From Paraphotobacterium marinum (GTDB lineage: Bacteria; Pseudomonadota; Gammaproteobacteria; Enterobacterales; Vibrionaceae), in contig NZ_CP022355.1 in assembly GCF_002216855.1 (NCBI RefSeq), positions 992,001-1,056,000 on the forward strand: DNA of 64,000 bases, in the 5' to 3' direction. Below, one piece after another: positions 1-11,023 of the stretch. The notes under the pieces are model-generated. The model searched no databases and had not been told where the DNA came from. It saw only the letters and a list, made by a program, of their open reading frames with translations. A program made the position numbers and the translations under genes. Within the stretch, counting starts at the first letter, position 1, and every line of letters begins with the position of its first letter.

Positions 1-339
1 ATGCCAAAAATAAAAATATTACCTCACGAAGAACTTTGTCCTATGGGTGCTGAATTAGATGCGAATAAAGGAGACACTGTTCTTGATGTGGTTTTGAAAA
101 ATGGGATTAAGTTAGAACATGCTTGTGAAAAATCTTGTGCATGTACTACTTGTCATGTCATTATTAAAAAAGGTTTTGATTCACTAGAGGAAAGTAGTGA
201 GCTTGAAGATGATATGCTTGATAAAGCGTGGGGACTTGAACCAGAATCAAGACTTGGTTGTCAAGCTAAAATAGAGGATCAAGACTTAACAGTCGAAATC
301 CCCAAATATACAATAAATTTAGCCGCAGAAAATCATTAA
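1..339 (+). CDS. fdx: ISC-type [2Fe-2S] ferredoxin
   Basis: 112-aa electron-transfer ferredoxin of the ISC iron-sulphur assembly system, cytosolic. The four cluster cysteines are visible as ACEKSCACTTC (residues about 41-51) plus a later C in RLGCQAK (about 87). Length matches the adrenodoxin-like Fdx of enterics (about 111 aa). The ATG is the first base of the window, so the upstream context (hscA is expected) cannot be seen. iscX follows after 14 bp and pepB after that, the usual end of the isc operon. Identification is firm from the motif and neighbours. Confidence 0.95.
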   Translation: MPKIKILPHEELCPMGAELDANKGDTVLDVVLKNGIKLEHACEKSCACTTCHVIIKKGFDSLEESSELEDDMLDKAWGLEPESRLGCQAKIEDQDLTVEIPKYTINLAAENH

Positions 340-353
340 AAAGGAGCATACTG

Positions 354-554
354 ATGAGCTTACAATGGATTGATTCACTTGACATTGCAATAGAGCTTTC
401 GGAAAAATTTCCAGAAGTTGACCCAAGAACGATAAGATTTACTGATCTAAGAGAATGGATAATTGAATTAGAAAAATTTGATGACGATCCTAACCATTGT
501 AGTGAAAAAATATTAGAAGCAATTCAAATGTGCTGGATTGATGAAATTGACTAA
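354..554 (+). CDS. iscX: Fe-S assembly protein IscX
   Basis: 66-aa acidic protein of the IscX/YfhJ family, thought to act as an iron-dependent regulator or iron donor for the cysteine desulphurase IscS. The family signature is seen as W-x-D near the N-terminus, the central DLREWI segment, FDDDP and the C-terminal ILEAIQMCWIDE. Length equals the E. coli protein. A purine-rich AAGGAG sits just before the ATG. It lies between fdx and pepB as in other Gammaproteobacteria. Confidence 0.95.
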   Translation: MSLQWIDSLDIAIELSEKFPEVDPRTIRFTDLREWIIELEKFDDDPNHCSEKILEAIQMCWIDEID

Positions 555-597
555 TTTTTTCATATTTAGATAAATAATAATATTGAGGCTATATAAT

Positions 598-1890
598 ATG
601 TCTGTAGATAGAATTTTTATAAGACTTACAGAAAATAATACATGTCCTAAATGGGGAGAAACAACTCACTTATCATTTAGTGATGATGCAATCATAATTC
701 ACGTATCGGACTCTGACACTAAAAACATAATTCAAAAGTCTGCAAGAAAAATAGATAATTTAGGGATTAAAAATGTTTATCTCGAAGGTGGCGAGTGGCA
801 ATTAGAAGAAATATGGGCTTTTTTTCAAGGTTATAATAACCCTAAAAATAATAATCAAATGGAATGGAATCAACTTGAACAACAGGAACAAAATGAGCTA
901 TTAAATCGAATCAGTGTAAGTAAATGGTCTATGGGATTAATAAACCAAAGTCCAAGTGAATTGTTCCCAGCAAGATTAGCTAATGAAGCCGCGGAGTTTA
1001 TTAAAAATATTGCTCCAAACGATGTTTCATATAAAGTGATTAAAGGTATTGATTTAGTTGATGAAGGTTGGAACGGCGTTTATTCTGTTGGAAAAGCATC
1101 TGATAACTCGCCTTGTATGTTAATATTAGATTACAATCCTTCTGGAAATGATGATGAAGAGGTTTTTGCCTGTCTTGTTGGGAAGGGAATTACTTTTGAT
1201 AGTGGAGGTTATAGTATTAAACCATCAGCTGGCATGTTAACGATGAAAGCTGATATGGGGGGAGCAGCATTAGTTTCTGGTGCATTGGCCTTAGGAATTT
1301 TAAGGGGCTTGAAAAAAAGAGTTAAATTAATACTATGTTGTGCTGAAAACATGGTTTCTGGTAATGCTCTTAAATTAGGAGATATTATTGAATATAAAAA
1401 TGGCGTAAGTGTTGAAGTTTTAAATACTGATGCAGAAGGTAGATTAGTGCTGGCTGACGGTTTGATTTACGCTAACTCTCAAAATCCCAAATATATTATT
1501 GACTGTGCTACTCTTACTGGTTCTGCAAAGGTTGCGCTAGGTAATGATTACCATGCGATCTTTAGCTATGACCATGAATTATCTCAAAAATTACTATTTT
1601 CTGCTAGTGAAGAAAAAGAAGGGTTTTGGCCGCTGCCATTGGCAGATTTTCATAGGAATAGGATTTCATCTTCTTTTGCTAATATCGCAAATGTCCCGAG
1701 CACTAATCCAGGACCGGGCCATTCTGTTGCCGCAGCATTTTTGTCTTATTTTGTAGATGATTACAAAAAAAATTGGTTACATGTAGACTGTAGTGCTACA
1801 TACAAAGCCTCGGCTTCTGATAAGTTTAGTATCGGGGCTACTGGAATTGGTATAAGAACAATAGCGAATTTTTTACAAAAATTGAATTAG
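598..1890 (+). CDS. pepB: Peptidase B (M17 leucyl aminopeptidase family)
   Basis: Dinuclear-metal cytosolic aminopeptidase of family M17. The signature NTDAEGRLVLADGL and the upstream metal/lysine block (GKGITFDSGGYSIKP) are intact. The frame is open from a TTG at 583, but ATG 598 is preferred because TGAGG at 584-588 is a well-spaced ribosome binding site for it, giving 431 aa, close to enteric PepB. Position directly after iscX is diagnostic for pepB rather than pepA. The next gene in the usual order, sseB, is absent and ndk follows after 12 bp. Confidence 0.93.
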   Translation: MSVDRIFIRLTENNTCPKWGETTHLSFSDDAIIIHVSDSDTKNIIQKSARKIDNLGIKNVYLEGGEWQLEEIWAFFQGYNNPKNNNQMEWNQLEQQEQNELLNRISVSKWSMGLINQSPSELFPARLANEAAEFIKNIAPNDVSYKVIKGIDLVDEGWNGVYSVGKASDNSPCMLILDYNPSGNDDEEVFACLVGKGITFDSGGYSIKPSAGMLTMKADMGGAALVSGALALGILRGLKKRVKLILCCAENMVSGNALKLGDIIEYKNGVSVEVLNTDAEGRLVLADGLIYANSQNPKYIIDCATLTGSAKVALGNDYHAIFSYDHELSQKLLFSASEEKEGFWPLPLADFHRNRISSSFANIANVPSTNPGPGHSVAAAFLSYFVDDYKKNWLHVDCSATYKASASDKFSIGATGIGIRTIANFLQKLN

Positions 1891-1902
1891 AAGGATGAAA
1901 TG

Positions 1903-2327
1903 ATGGATAAACAGCAAAAAACTTTAGGAATAATAAAGCCGGACGCTGTAAAAAGAAACAAAGTTGGGGAAATAATTTCAAAAATTGAAAAAATAATTTT
2001 AAAATTGTTGCAATAAAAACAGTACATCTAAATTATGAACAAGCTAAAAGTTTTTATGAAGAACATACTGGTAAACCTTTCTTCAATAATTTAATTGAAT
2101 ATATGGTTTCAGATCAGATATATGTTTTTGTTTTAACAGGTCCAGAAGTTGTTAATCAATTTAGAGCTTTGATCGGCAAAACTAACCCTTCTGAGGCTGC
2201 GCTAGGAACAATTAGAGCTGAGTTTGGCATAAATAACACGGAAAACTCTATTCATGGATCAGACAGTGAGCATTCCGCTGAGCAGGAGATAGCTTTCTTT
2301 TTTTCAAATCCCGAAATCATATCTTAA
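1903..2327 (+). CDS. ndk: Nucleoside diphosphate kinase (one-base frameshift)
   Basis: Transfers the gamma phosphate between nucleoside triphosphates and diphosphates via a phospho-histidine. The first part (KQQKTLGIIKPDAVKRN) runs into a stop in the frame starting at 1903. The rest, containing the active-site region SIHGSDSEHSAEQEIAFFF, continues in another frame. Adding one A to the six-A run at 1988-1993 restores a full-length protein of about 142 aa. AAGGATG upstream serves as RBS; an in-phase ATG at 1900 is an alternative start. All catalytic residues appear intact, which argues against a long-dead gene. Confidence 0.88.
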
Positions 2328-2405
2328 TTTTAAAAAATTAGCATATTTTACAAATTATTGATAAAATGTGCTTGTTTTAGGTTGTTTTGTAATTGGGTAG
2401 TATCA

Positions 2406-3521
2406 GTGTCAAGTTCAAAAGTAAATTTATTAGATTTTAACCGTCAATCTCTCCGTGACTTTTTTGTTAATCAATTAGATGAAAAGCCATTTAGAGCTGA
2501 ACAAGTTATGAAGTGGATATATCATTTTCATTGTTCTGACTTTTCTAAAATGACAAACTTAAGCAAAAGCTTAATCAGTAAATTAGAATCTAAAGCTTGT
2601 ATAGAGGCACCTCAAATATCAAAAGCACAATACTCTAGTGACGGAACAATAAAATGGGCTATTAAAGTTGATGGAAACCAAGATATAGAAACAGTCTATA
2701 TCCCTGAAAATGACCGTGCTACGTTATGTATATCTTCTCAAGTTGGCTGTGCTCTTGATTGTAAGTTTTGCTCAACTGGTAAGCAAGGTTTCAATAGAAA
2801 TCTTCGTGTATCTGAGATCGTAGGACAGATATGGAGAGCGACAACTGAAATTAAAGATAAAATTAAAACATCTCGAAAACCAATAACAAATGTTGTCATG
2901 ATGGGAATGGGTGAACCATTATTAAACTTAAATAATTTGATCCCAGCTCTAGAAATTATGCTTGATGATTTAGGTTATGGTTTATCTAAAAGAAGAGTAA
3001 CAGTTTCAACTTCAGGAGTAGTTCCAGGTCTTGAACAAATGATTGGTAAAATCGATGTGGCTTTGGCCATTTCTCTTCATGCGCCTACTGATGAATTAAG
3101 AAATTCATTTATGCCAATCAATAAAAAATATAATATTGATTTATTTTTGAGTACGGTAAAAAGATATATTGATAGCTCTAATGCTAATAGAGGAAAAGTT
3201 ACTGTTGAGTATATTTTGTTAGATCATATTAATGATGGCCCAGAAGAAGCCATAGACTTAATTAATCTTTTAAAAGATATACCATGTAAAATTAACCTAA
3301 TTCCTTTTAATCCCCATCCAGGTTCTGATTATGATAAACCAAGTAATTCAAGAGTGGATAGGTTTCAAAAAACACTGATGAAACATGGATTTACTGTCAC
3401 TATTAGAAAGACCCGTGGTGATGATATTGATGCTGCTTGTGGTCAGTTAGCTGGTGATATTTTAGATAAAACAAAACGTGCTTTAAAGAATAAAAAACAA
3501 ATTCAAATCAAAGAATTATAA
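2406..3521 (+). CDS. rlmN: 23S rRNA A2503 / tRNA A37 C2-methyltransferase
   Basis: Radical-SAM methyltransferase that makes m2A2503 in 23S rRNA and m2A37 in some tRNAs. The cluster motif C-x3-C-x2-C is seen in [10 protein letters not shown] (about residue 110), the glycine-rich MGMGEP follows, and the C-terminal [10 protein letters not shown] carries the second catalytic cysteine. The frame opens at 2358, but GTG 2406 gives an N-terminus ([11 protein letters not shown]) that matches family members, so 371 aa is preferred. In many vibrios a pilF gene follows; here rodZ is next, 41 bp on. Confidence 0.94.
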   Translation: MSSSKVNLLDFNRQSLRDFFVNQLDEKPFRAEQVMKWIYHFHCSDFSKMTNLSKSLISKLESKACIEAPQISKAQYSSDGTIKWAIKVDGNQDIETVYIPENDRATLCISSQVGCALDCKFCSTGKQGFNRNLRVSEIVGQIWRATTEIKDKIKTSRKPITNVVMMGMGEPLLNLNNLIPALEIMLDDLGYGLSKRRVTVSTSGVVPGLEQMIGKIDVALAISLHAPTDELRNSFMPINKKYNIDLFLSTVKRYIDSSNANRGKVTVEYILLDHINDGPEEAIDLINLLKDIPCKINLIPFNPHPGSDYDKPSNSRVDRFQKTLMKHGFTVTIRKTRGDDIDAACGQLAGDILDKTKRALKNKKQIQIKEL

Positions 3522-3562
3522 ATAGTCTAAGATTAATTTAGAATGCAAAAATGATAGATTAA

Positions 3563-4402
3563 ATGAACTCATTACATGAAGAACTTCTAAAGGTTGAATT
3601 TAAGATTTTAAGAGAGTCAAAAGGGATTAGCCAATTGGAAATTGCGCATAAGTTAAGAATTAACTTAAGTGTAATTAAAACCATTGATGATAAAGCCTTT
3701 GATAAAAGTAACTTAGATGTTTATTTGATAGGTTATATGAAGGCTTATGCAGGAATTTTAAATATACAGGTTTACACACAAGAAAAAAATAATTTAGTAA
3801 GTAGTCCTGATTTGCGTGATTTTTCAAATAGAAATAAAAAAATTAATTTTAACTTTTTCTTGTTAATTTTTGTTTTAATTATTTTCTTGTCCATTCTCTT
3901 TTTATATTTTCAAAGATTAGAAGAGCAAAACAAGCGTAAAAACATTGAATTAAACAATGCACAACCCATTTCACTCAAAAAAAAATTAGTTGTACCAACG
4001 ATTGATTATGATGCTGTTAAACATTTGTTCAAAATAAATGATAATCACATACTGAAGATGTATAATAGTCCTTTATACAATAAATTAGAATATAAAAAGT
4101 TTTCGAACAAAAATATTGATTATTTTAAAAAAATTACCAGTCCAGATGAAGTAGAGATACTTTTTTCAGGAAATTGCTGGGTTGAGATTTATGATAAAAA
4201 CTTAAAAAAACTTTTTTTCGGATTACAAAAACAAAAACAAACTCTTATTGTAAGTGGATCACAACCATTGAAATTTATTTTTGGAGCACCAGGTAATGTC
4301 AAAAAAATGTTTTTCAAAGGAAAAAAGGTTGATTTAAATAAGTTTAATCCAAATAAAGTTGCAAAGTTTTCTTTACCGAATGAAGAGCTAATAGATGATT
4401 AA
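3563..4402 (+). CDS. rodZ: Cytoskeleton protein RodZ
   Basis: Inner-membrane protein linking MreB to the wall elongation machinery. Visible layout: N-terminal Xre-type HTH (about residues 12-75, [18 protein letters not shown]), a lysine-rich linker, one membrane span (about 96-114) and a periplasmic DUF4115-like domain at the C-terminus ([17 protein letters not shown]). At 279 aa it is shorter than the E. coli protein (337 aa); the shortening is in the periplasmic linker. It overlaps ispG by 8 bp, as expected for the rodZ-ispG pair. Confidence 0.93.
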   Translation: MNSLHEELLKVEFKILRESKGISQLEIAHKLRINLSVIKTIDDKAFDKSNLDVYLIGYMKAYAGILNIQVYTQEKNNLVSSPDLRDFSNRNKKINFNFFLLIFVLIIFLSILFLYFQRLEEQNKRKNIELNNAQPISLKKKLVVPTIDYDAVKHLFKINDNHILKMYNSPLYNKLEYKKFSNKNIDYFKKITSPDEVEILFSGNCWVEIYDKNLKKLFFGLQKQKQTLIVSGSQPLKFIFGAPGNVKKMFFKGKKVDLNKFNPNKVAKFSLPNEELIDD

Positions 4403-5504
4403 TAAAAATAATATTGTTAGAAGAAAGTCCAAAAAGATATATGTTGGCAATGTTCCTATTGGTGGAGATGCCCCTATTGCAGTTCAATCAATGACAAATA
4501 CCAAAACAACAGATGTAATGGCAACTGTCAAACAAATTCAAGATCTTGCAAAAGCTGGAGCTGATATTGTGAGAGTATCTGTTCCTACAATGGAAGCAGC
4601 TGAAGCGTTTAAACTAATAAAAGAACAAGTTAAAATTCCACTTGTCGCTGATATCCACTTCGATTATAGGATAGCTTTGAAGGTTGCGGATTATGGTGTA
4701 GATTGTCTTAGAATAAACCCCGGAAATATTGGAAAAGAGGAACGTATTAGAGCTGTTATTGATAAGGCTTTTGAAAAAAACATACCGATAAGAATTGGAG
4801 TAAACGGAGGTTCTTTAGAAAAAGATATCCAATCTAAATATGGAGAGCCAACAGCAGAAGCATTAGTTGAGTCAGCGATGAGGCATGTTGATATTTTACA
4901 AAAATATAACTTTGATAATTTTAAAGTTAGTGTTAAAGCGTCGGATGTTTTTTTAGCAATTGATGCGTATAGATTACTCGCAAAAAAAATTGATCAGCCT
5001 CTACACCTTGGTATAACAGAGTCAGGTGGCTTAAGATCTGGTTCAATTAAATCAGCTGTTGGACTAGGTATTCTTCTATCTGAGGGGATAGGAGATACTT
5101 TAAGAGTTTCTTTAGCTGCAGATCCCGTGCATGAAATAAAAGCTGCATTTGATATTCTTAAATCTCTGAAAATTAGAGCTAGAGGAATAAATTTTATTGC
5201 ATGTCCAACTTGTTCAAGACAAGAGTTTGATGTTATAGGTACTATTAATACTTTAGAAGAAAGGCTCGAAGACATTACTGTACCAATGGATGTATCCATA
5301 ATAGGTTGCGTTGTTAATGGACCCGGTGAGGCTGAAGTTTCGGATTTAGGAATTGCGGGTAGTAATAATAAAAGCGCATTTTATGAAGATGGAAAACGTC
5401 AGCGCGAACGATTTGATAATGGCGAAATTATTGAACGGTTAGAGAAGAAAATTCGTGCAAAGGCAAGCATGATTTCAAATAAATTAAATATAAAAGAATA
5501 TTAG
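4395..5504 (+). CDS. ispG: (E)-4-hydroxy-3-methylbut-2-enyl-diphosphate synthase
   Basis: Penultimate [4Fe-4S] enzyme of the MEP isoprenoid pathway, reducing MEcPP to HMBPP. Near-identity to enteric IspG is evident: the TIM-barrel start [17 protein letters not shown] and the cluster cysteines in [13 protein letters not shown] and [11 protein letters not shown]. At 369 aa it is full length. The start overlaps the 3' end of rodZ. It works in the same pathway as dxs, and upstream of ispA, both found further along in this window. Confidence 0.97.
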   Translation: MINKNNIVRRKSKKIYVGNVPIGGDAPIAVQSMTNTKTTDVMATVKQIQDLAKAGADIVRVSVPTMEAAEAFKLIKEQVKIPLVADIHFDYRIALKVADYGVDCLRINPGNIGKEERIRAVIDKAFEKNIPIRIGVNGGSLEKDIQSKYGEPTAEALVESAMRHVDILQKYNFDNFKVSVKASDVFLAIDAYRLLAKKIDQPLHLGITESGGLRSGSIKSAVGLGILLSEGIGDTLRVSLAADPVHEIKAAFDILKSLKIRARGINFIACPTCSRQEFDVIGTINTLEERLEDITVPMDVSIIGCVVNGPGEAEVSDLGIAGSNNKSAFYEDGKRQRERFDNGEIIERLEKKIRAKASMISNKLNIKEY

Positions 5505-5514
5505 TGAGAATGAC

Positions 5515-6788
5515 GTGAAGAACATATACCAAGCAATTCGAGGAATGAATGATATTCTTCCAGACAAAATAAAATATTGGTCGTTTTTAGAAAATAAAAT
5601 TAGAAGGATGATGATGGAACATAATTTCTTTGAAATTAGAACCCCATTACTCGAAAAAACACAGTTGTTTCAAAGAAGTGTCGGAGAGTCAACAGACGTG
5701 GTTGAAAAAGAAATGTATTCTTTTAATGATAAAAGTAATGAAAATATATCGCTAAGACCAGAAGGAACAGCTGGATGTATTAGAGCAGTAATTCAGCATG
5801 GTCTGATTCATAATCAAGAACAGAAGCTTTGGTATATGGGGCCGATGTATCGATATGAAAGACCACAAAAAGGAAGATATCGACAGTTTCATCAGTTTGG
5901 TGTGGAAGTTTTTGGTATTGAGGCTCCCTATATTGAAGTTGAAATACTAGGTATGTTAAATAACTTTTTATAAATCTTGGTTTAGGTGACTTTGTAAAAC
6001 TTCAAATAAATACAATTGGTAATACAGAGTCTAGAGAGGCCTATAAAAAGGCACTCAAGACTTATTTTTTACAGCATATTGATTTTTTGGATGAAGATTC
6101 AAAACGCAGAGTTTATTCTAATCCACTACGTATTTTAGATAGTAAAATTAAAACCACACAAAAAATTGTCGAAAATGCTCCTAAATTTCATAGTGTACTT
6201 ACAGAAAATGATAAAAATGAGTTTGAATTAGTGTGTGCTTCTTTGAAGGAGATAGGAGTTTCATTTGAAGTTAATGAACGTTTAGTTAGAGGGTTAGATT
6301 ACTATAATGGTGTTGTTTTCGAGTGGGTTACAGACGCATTAGGTGCGCAAGGAACTGTTTGTGGTGGTGGACGATATGATGGTCTTGTTGAGCATCTGGG
6401 AGGTTCTAAAACACCTGGTTTTGGATTCGGACTTGGTATTGAAAGATTAGTCTTAATGCTTGAATCAATTGATGTGAATGTAAATTTACCAACAATAGAT
6501 ATATTTGTTATGACACAAAATGAATCAAATAAGCGGACAGCATTAAAGCTCTATTTTGATATAAAAAACAACTTTCCTGATAAACGAGTTTTCTTTAATC
6601 ACAATAACGTTAGCTTTAAAAGGCAGTTTAAAAAAGCTAACTCTATGGGAGCTAACTTTGCTGTAATTATAGGTGACTCTGAAATATCAAACAAAAGAAT
6701 AACTTTAAAAAATCTTATGGACGGCAATCAAAAAGATTATCCAAAAAATACATTTATGAGTGAGTTAAGGGAACAATTGGAGGCTTAA
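5515..6788 (+). CDS. hisS: Histidyl-tRNA synthetase (one-base frameshift)
   Basis: Class II synthetase charging tRNA-His. GTG start at 5515 gives [16 protein letters not shown]. Motif 2 ([22 protein letters not shown]) and the histidine A-motif ([11 protein letters not shown]) are clear. The frame stops at 5971-5973, then resumes in another frame through to 6788. Adding one T to the five-T run at 5965-5969 restores [12 protein letters not shown] and a full-length enzyme. No cell can lose HisS without a second copy, so this break is either an assembly error or is read through by slippage. Confidence 0.93.
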
Positions 6789-6790
6789 AG

Positions 6791-7407
6791 ATGGAAGTAT
6801 ATACAACAGAAGATCAACAAGTTGATGCGATAAAGAGATGGTGTAAAAAATATCTAAAGTGGGTCGTGGTTATATTGGTTATAATTTTTGCCGCAATTCT
6901 TGTTAAAACCTTTTATCATCAAAGTGTATCAAAAGATAACTTGATTTCTGTGGATAATTTTGAAGTAATTCATAAAAAGCTCCAGAGTGATGAAGTTAGT
7001 AATGGTGTTATAAAAAACGCAAAAAATTATATTGAAAATAATAAAAATGAATATTCATCATTACTAAATTTAAATCTTTCTAAAGTATATGTGGAAAGGC
7101 AGAACTATAATGAGGCGATAAACTCTCTTAATTGGATTATTCATAATTCATCAGATGTTAATTTACTCAACATAGCTAAAGTACGGCTGGCAAGATTATA
7201 TATTTTTAACTCTCAATTTGATTTAGCTAAAAATATCATTGGGACAATTAAATCTGAAAGTTGGAAGTTACAAAAAACTATTTTAATGGGTGATTTATAT
7301 ACAAAAGAAAACAAGTTTGATTTAGCAAAAAAAGAGTATCTAAAGGCTAAAAAATTAATCCAAATGTTCCATTAATTAATATAAAAATCAGTAATTTAAA
7401 TAAGTGA
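6791..7407 (+). CDS. yfgM: Inner-membrane TPR protein YfgM (C-terminal frameshift)
   Basis: Ancillary SecYEG translocon protein: short cytosolic N-terminus, one membrane span (about residues 22-40, KWVVVILVIIFAAILV) and a periplasmic tetratricopeptide region. It starts 2 bp after hisS, as in enterics. The frame ends at 7375, but adding one A to the six-A run at 7349-7354 extends it to the TGA at 7405-7407 with a C-terminus (INPNVPLINIKISNLNK) that resembles YfgM homologues better. The natural end is therefore probably 7407. Identity rests on TPR character and on position. Confidence 0.85.
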
Positions 7408-7414
7408 GTTGATA

Positions 7415-8575
7415 ATGTATAAAATAAATGCACGGATAACCCCTTTATTTTTGTCTTTAAGCTTGATTTTATTCGGGTGCTCTTCTGAAAAACCAGCTCA
7501 TGAAATGTCACCATTACCAGTCGTTCAAAATCAATTCCAAATTAAAAATAATTGGAATAATAATATTGGAGATGGGTTCGGTAAATACTATTCTCAACAA
7601 AGCCCTGTTGAACAAAATGGAATCATTTACGTAGCCGATCGAAATGGAACGGTTGAGGCTATTGACGCTAACTCAGGAAAAGAAATTTGGGAACAGGAAT
7701 TAAACTCTGATTCAGATGCTAAGCTTTCGGGTGGGATAAGTTTAGGTCAAAATGATTTATATATTGGAAGTGAAAGTGCCAAACTGTATTCTTTAAATTT
7801 AAAGTCAGGGAAAGTTAAATGGGTTATTGATACAAATAGTTCAGTTATTTCCAAACCAGTTGTTTATCAAGATTATGTTCTTGTTAATACAGATGGAGGC
7901 AACTTACAAGCTTTTGATAAGAATAACGGAAAAGAAATTTGGAACATAAAAACTTTTGAGCCTCCATTTTCTTTAAGATCTGCAAGCTCTATTACTATTC
8001 ATGATAATAAGGTTTTTTGGGGTATGTCTAATGGCATGGTGGGAGTTGCAGAGTTAAAAACAGGAAATTTATTAAAACAAATACCAGTTGGAACACCAAT
8101 TAATCAAACCCAAGTTGGTCAATTAATGGATGTGGATGCAACGCCGAAAGTTGTTGGAAATAATTTATATATACTTGGATACAACGGTGATTTGAACTCA
8201 ATAAATTTATCAACTTATAAGTTTAATTGGAAAATTAAAACTTCATCAGCAAAAGATTTTGTTATAAAAGGGTCGAAAATCATCTTTGTAACATCTAGTG
8301 ATGAAGTCCGATGTGTAGACTTGACATCCGGAAAAGACGTTTGGAAAAACTCCCAATTGGAGTATAGATTTTTAACTTCGCCAAGTATATTTAAAGACAC
8401 GTTGATGGTTGGTGATATGGAAGGTTATCTGCATTGGATAAACATTAACACAGGCTTAATTGTAGCTCAAAAAGACTACGACTCAAAATTTTTGGTCCCG
8501 CCTTTGGATACTAAACAAGGTATTATTGCTTTTACTAGTAACGGTGACTTAATAAACGAACAAATAATTAATTAA
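7415..8575 (+). CDS. bamB: Outer-membrane assembly lipoprotein BamB
   Basis: Beta-propeller lipoprotein of the BAM complex, which inserts outer-membrane proteins. A signal peptide with lipobox is seen (SLSLILFGC, cleavage before Cys). PQQ-like blades repeat through the chain (for example IDANSGKEIWEQEL, LKSGKVKWVIDT, DKNNGKEIWNIK). About 386 aa, close to E. coli. A TTG at 7409 lies in frame; ATG 7415 is preferred as it gives a charged n-region (MYKINAR). der follows after 8 bp. Confidence 0.95.
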   Translation: MYKINARITPLFLSLSLILFGCSSEKPAHEMSPLPVVQNQFQIKNNWNNNIGDGFGKYYSQQSPVEQNGIIYVADRNGTVEAIDANSGKEIWEQELNSDSDAKLSGGISLGQNDLYIGSESAKLYSLNLKSGKVKWVIDTNSSVISKPVVYQDYVLVNTDGGNLQAFDKNNGKEIWNIKTFEPPFSLRSASSITIHDNKVFWGMSNGMVGVAELKTGNLLKQIPVGTPINQTQVGQLMDVDATPKVVGNNLYILGYNGDLNSINLSTYKFNWKIKTSSAKDFVIKGSKIIFVTSSDEVRCVDLTSGKDVWKNSQLEYRFLTSPSIFKDTLMVGDMEGYLHWININTGLIVAQKDYDSKFLVPPLDTKQGIIAFTSNGDLINEQIIN

Positions 8576-8583
8576 GGTAAAGT

Positions 8584-10020
8584 ATGGTACCAGTAATAGC
8601 TTTAGTCGGTCATTCGAATGTAGGTAAATCAACACTATTTAATCGCTTAACAAAGTCAAGAGATGCTTTAGTTGCTGATTTTCCCGGATTAACTCGAGAT
8701 AGAAAATATGGGAAGGCAAATTTTAATAACTTTGATTATATTGTTATTGATACCGGTGGTGTAGATGGAGATGAGATTGGTATTGATTCAAAAATGTCTG
8801 AACAAACTCGACTTGCTATTGAAGAAGCTGATTTCGTTTATTTCTTAGTTGATGCAAAGTTAGGTATGAGTGTAAGTGATGAATTGCTTGCAGACTTCTT
8901 AAGAAAAAAGAATAAACCCTGTGCATTAGTAATAAATAAAACTGACTGTGTAGATTCTGAACAGATTGAGCATGAATATTATAGAATAGGAATTGATGAA
9001 AAGTTCTTAATTTCAGCTGCTCATAATAGGGGATTAAATAGGTTAATCAGTAAAACTTTAACTCCTTTTTTTGAATCTGAGATTGATGATGTTGAGGCTA
9101 TGAAAATTAATTCAGATTCTACATTATTAGATGGTAGCCAAGAAGATAGCCTTGAAGAAAGACCTATTAAAATTGCCATAATAGGTAAACCAAACGTTGG
9201 GAAGTCGACGTTGATTAATAGAATACTGGGGGAAGAACGTGTTGTCGTATATGATGCGCCTGGAACCACTAGAGATTCTATTTACATTCCACTTGAAAGA
9301 AATGATACTAATTATATCCTAATTGATACTGCAGGTATCAGAAGAAGGAAAAATATAAAACAAAAAGTTGAAAAGTTTTCAATCGTTCAAACTTTAAAGT
9401 CAATAGAGGATTCCAATGTAGTTGTGTTTGTAGTAGATGCTCGGGAAAATATTACTGATCAAGATCTTAGTTTACTAGGATTTAGTCTAAACTCCGGTCG
9501 TTCCATAGTTATTGCTATCAATAAGTGGGATGGATTATCACAACAAAAAAAAGAAAGTATTAAGAGTGAAATTGATCGTAGATTAGGTTTTGTTGATTTT
9601 GCTAGAATTCACTTTATTTCTGCGCTACATGGTACAGGAGTTGGAAACTTATTTGCATCCATATCAGAAGCATTTGACTCTAGTACCAAACGTGTAAGTA
9701 CATCAATGCTAACAAAAATTTTAAAAATGGCCACAGACGATCATCAGCCTCCATTAATTCGTAGTAGGAGAGTTAAGCTTAAATATGCTCATGCAGGTGG
9801 TTACAACCCACCAATTATTGTTATTCATGGTAATTTAGTTAAAGAGTTACCTGACTCCTATAAGAGATATTTAATGAATTATTTTAGAAAAACACTTGAG
9901 ATTGTTGGTACACCAATAAAAATACAATTTCAAAATAGCGAGAACCCCTACGAGAAAAACCTTTCAGATAGAAGAAAAAGAATTTTAAGACATCTACAAA
10001 ATAAAAAATCAAGAGGATAA
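8584..10020 (+). CDS. der: Ribosome assembly GTPase Der (EngA)
   Basis: Double-GTPase factor for 50S subunit maturation. Two G domains are visible: [15 protein letters not shown] with DTGG near the N-terminus and [15 protein letters not shown] (about residue 203) with DTAG and NKWD, followed by the KH-like domain ([19 protein letters not shown]). 478 aa, full length. Its stop codon is embedded in a perfect inverted repeat (10012-10037). Confidence 0.97.
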   Translation: MVPVIALVGHSNVGKSTLFNRLTKSRDALVADFPGLTRDRKYGKANFNNFDYIVIDTGGVDGDEIGIDSKMSEQTRLAIEEADFVYFLVDAKLGMSVSDELLADFLRKKNKPCALVINKTDCVDSEQIEHEYYRIGIDEKFLISAAHNRGLNRLISKTLTPFFESEIDDVEAMKINSDSTLLDGSQEDSLEERPIKIAIIGKPNVGKSTLINRILGEERVVVYDAPGTTRDSIYIPLERNDTNYILIDTAGIRRRKNIKQKVEKFSIVQTLKSIEDSNVVVFVVDARENITDQDLSLLGFSLNSGRSIVIAINKWDGLSQQKKESIKSEIDRRLGFVDFARIHFISALHGTGVGNLFASISEAFDSSTKRVSTSMLTKILKMATDDHQPPLIRSRRVKLKYAHAGGYNPPIIVIHGNLVKELPDSYKRYLMNYFRKTLEIVGTPIKIQFQNSENPYEKNLSDRRKRILRHLQNKKSRG

Positions 10021-10037
10021 ATCTAAATTTATCCTCT
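10012..10037. repeat. Perfect 11-bp inverted repeat over der stop codon
   Basis: AGAGGATAAAT, loop CTAA, ATTTATCCTCT. The left arm contains the TAA of der. No T-run follows on the + strand, so it is not a canonical intrinsic terminator; it may stabilise the 3' end of the der mRNA. Confidence 0.6.
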
Positions 10038-10152
10038 ATTACGGAATTATTATCTACTTAAAATCGAAATGCAGATTATGTAACTTATGCTTTCGGTGGT
10101 TTTAGTTATAAATGTTCTATTTTTATTTTTCTTGAAATTATACTATTGAAAA

Positions 10153-10239
10153 TAAAAAATGAATCTTTATGAAAAAGGTCACTTTATAAAAGTATTAGAA
10201 TTTTCTTCACTTTCCTTGTTTATTTAGATTCATTTTTTA
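10153..10239. repeat. 14-bp inverted repeat with 59-bp spacer
   Basis: Left arm TAAAAAATGAATCT (10153-10166) and right arm AGATTCATTTTTTA (10226-10239) are exact reverse complements. The arms are AT-rich and the spacer codes for nothing obvious. It could be a structured RNA end, a remnant of a small mobile element, or chance in AT-rich DNA. Confidence 0.4.
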
Positions 10240-10987
10240 ACCTTTCAAATGTGAGGTTTTTTTATTGATAAAATCAATAGTACGAATGTTATTGATTATC
10301 TAATTAATGATTTTGACGATAAATTTTCTACGTTATTCAATATCAAAAGATATGGTTAAGTTGAGTGTTCCTTAGATAACTTTTAAAAAAATTAGAATAA
10401 ACAAAGACTAGATATGTAGATATGGTTGAAATAGAAAAAGTTGGAATTGTTCTAAATAATAGAAATGATGATTTTTTGGGATTGTTTAATATTATATTGA
10501 ATAAAAAAAATCTTCCTACATCCTCTTTTGAAGTGAGCAATAAATTTTTAGATGTTGCTGTTTTTTCTTACATGCACAAAGTCCTAAATGAAAGAGTGTG
10601 CATCGAGAGTCTATACCCTAGAATTATAATCCTTGGATAAAGTAGGTAATTTTGTATAAAAAGGAAAAAGAGACCTATTAAAATAGTAGTTAAAACAGGT
10701 GAGATTATCGGGTGTATAGTAAATATATTACATGTTAGGGGGTTAGATGCCATCAAAAAAATACCAGTCTTGTATATCAAGTTACTATTTAAAATAATGA
10801 GAAAGATATCCAAGAAGCAAGGTGGGTGATAAAAGGATAAAATTTTTTATGAATAAAGTTTAATAATTATTTGAGTTCTTTTTTATCATCAGTAATCAAT
10901 TTCTCCTTCATACTAAAAAATGTTTCACTAACTTTTGTAGATGATAAAGAAACATCTTTTGTGCAAACCAAACAATATAGTAATTTT

Positions 10988-11023
10988 TAAAAAAGACAAA
11001 AATAAAGCCGGACTTATCCAGCT
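10988..11023 (-). terminator. Intrinsic terminator of the mechanosensitive channel gene
   Basis: Read on the minus strand: AGCTGGA, loop TAAG, TCCGGCT (11023 to 11006), a 7-bp stem with one T-G wobble, followed by a T-rich run (TTATTTTTG...TTTTTT). It lies about 75 bp past the stop at 11097 and in the right orientation. Confidence 0.7.

Noticed and set aside
10615-10640. 26-bp imperfect palindrome TACCCTAGAATTATAATCC...
   Set aside because: Considered as a dif-like or phage attachment site, but it does not match XerC/XerD arms and no second copy was noticed.
10869-10985. Minus-strand open stretch reading YCLVCTKDVSLSST
   Set aside because: A C-x2-C pattern hinted at a zinc ribbon, but there is no start codon or RBS, and it lies past the channel gene's terminator.
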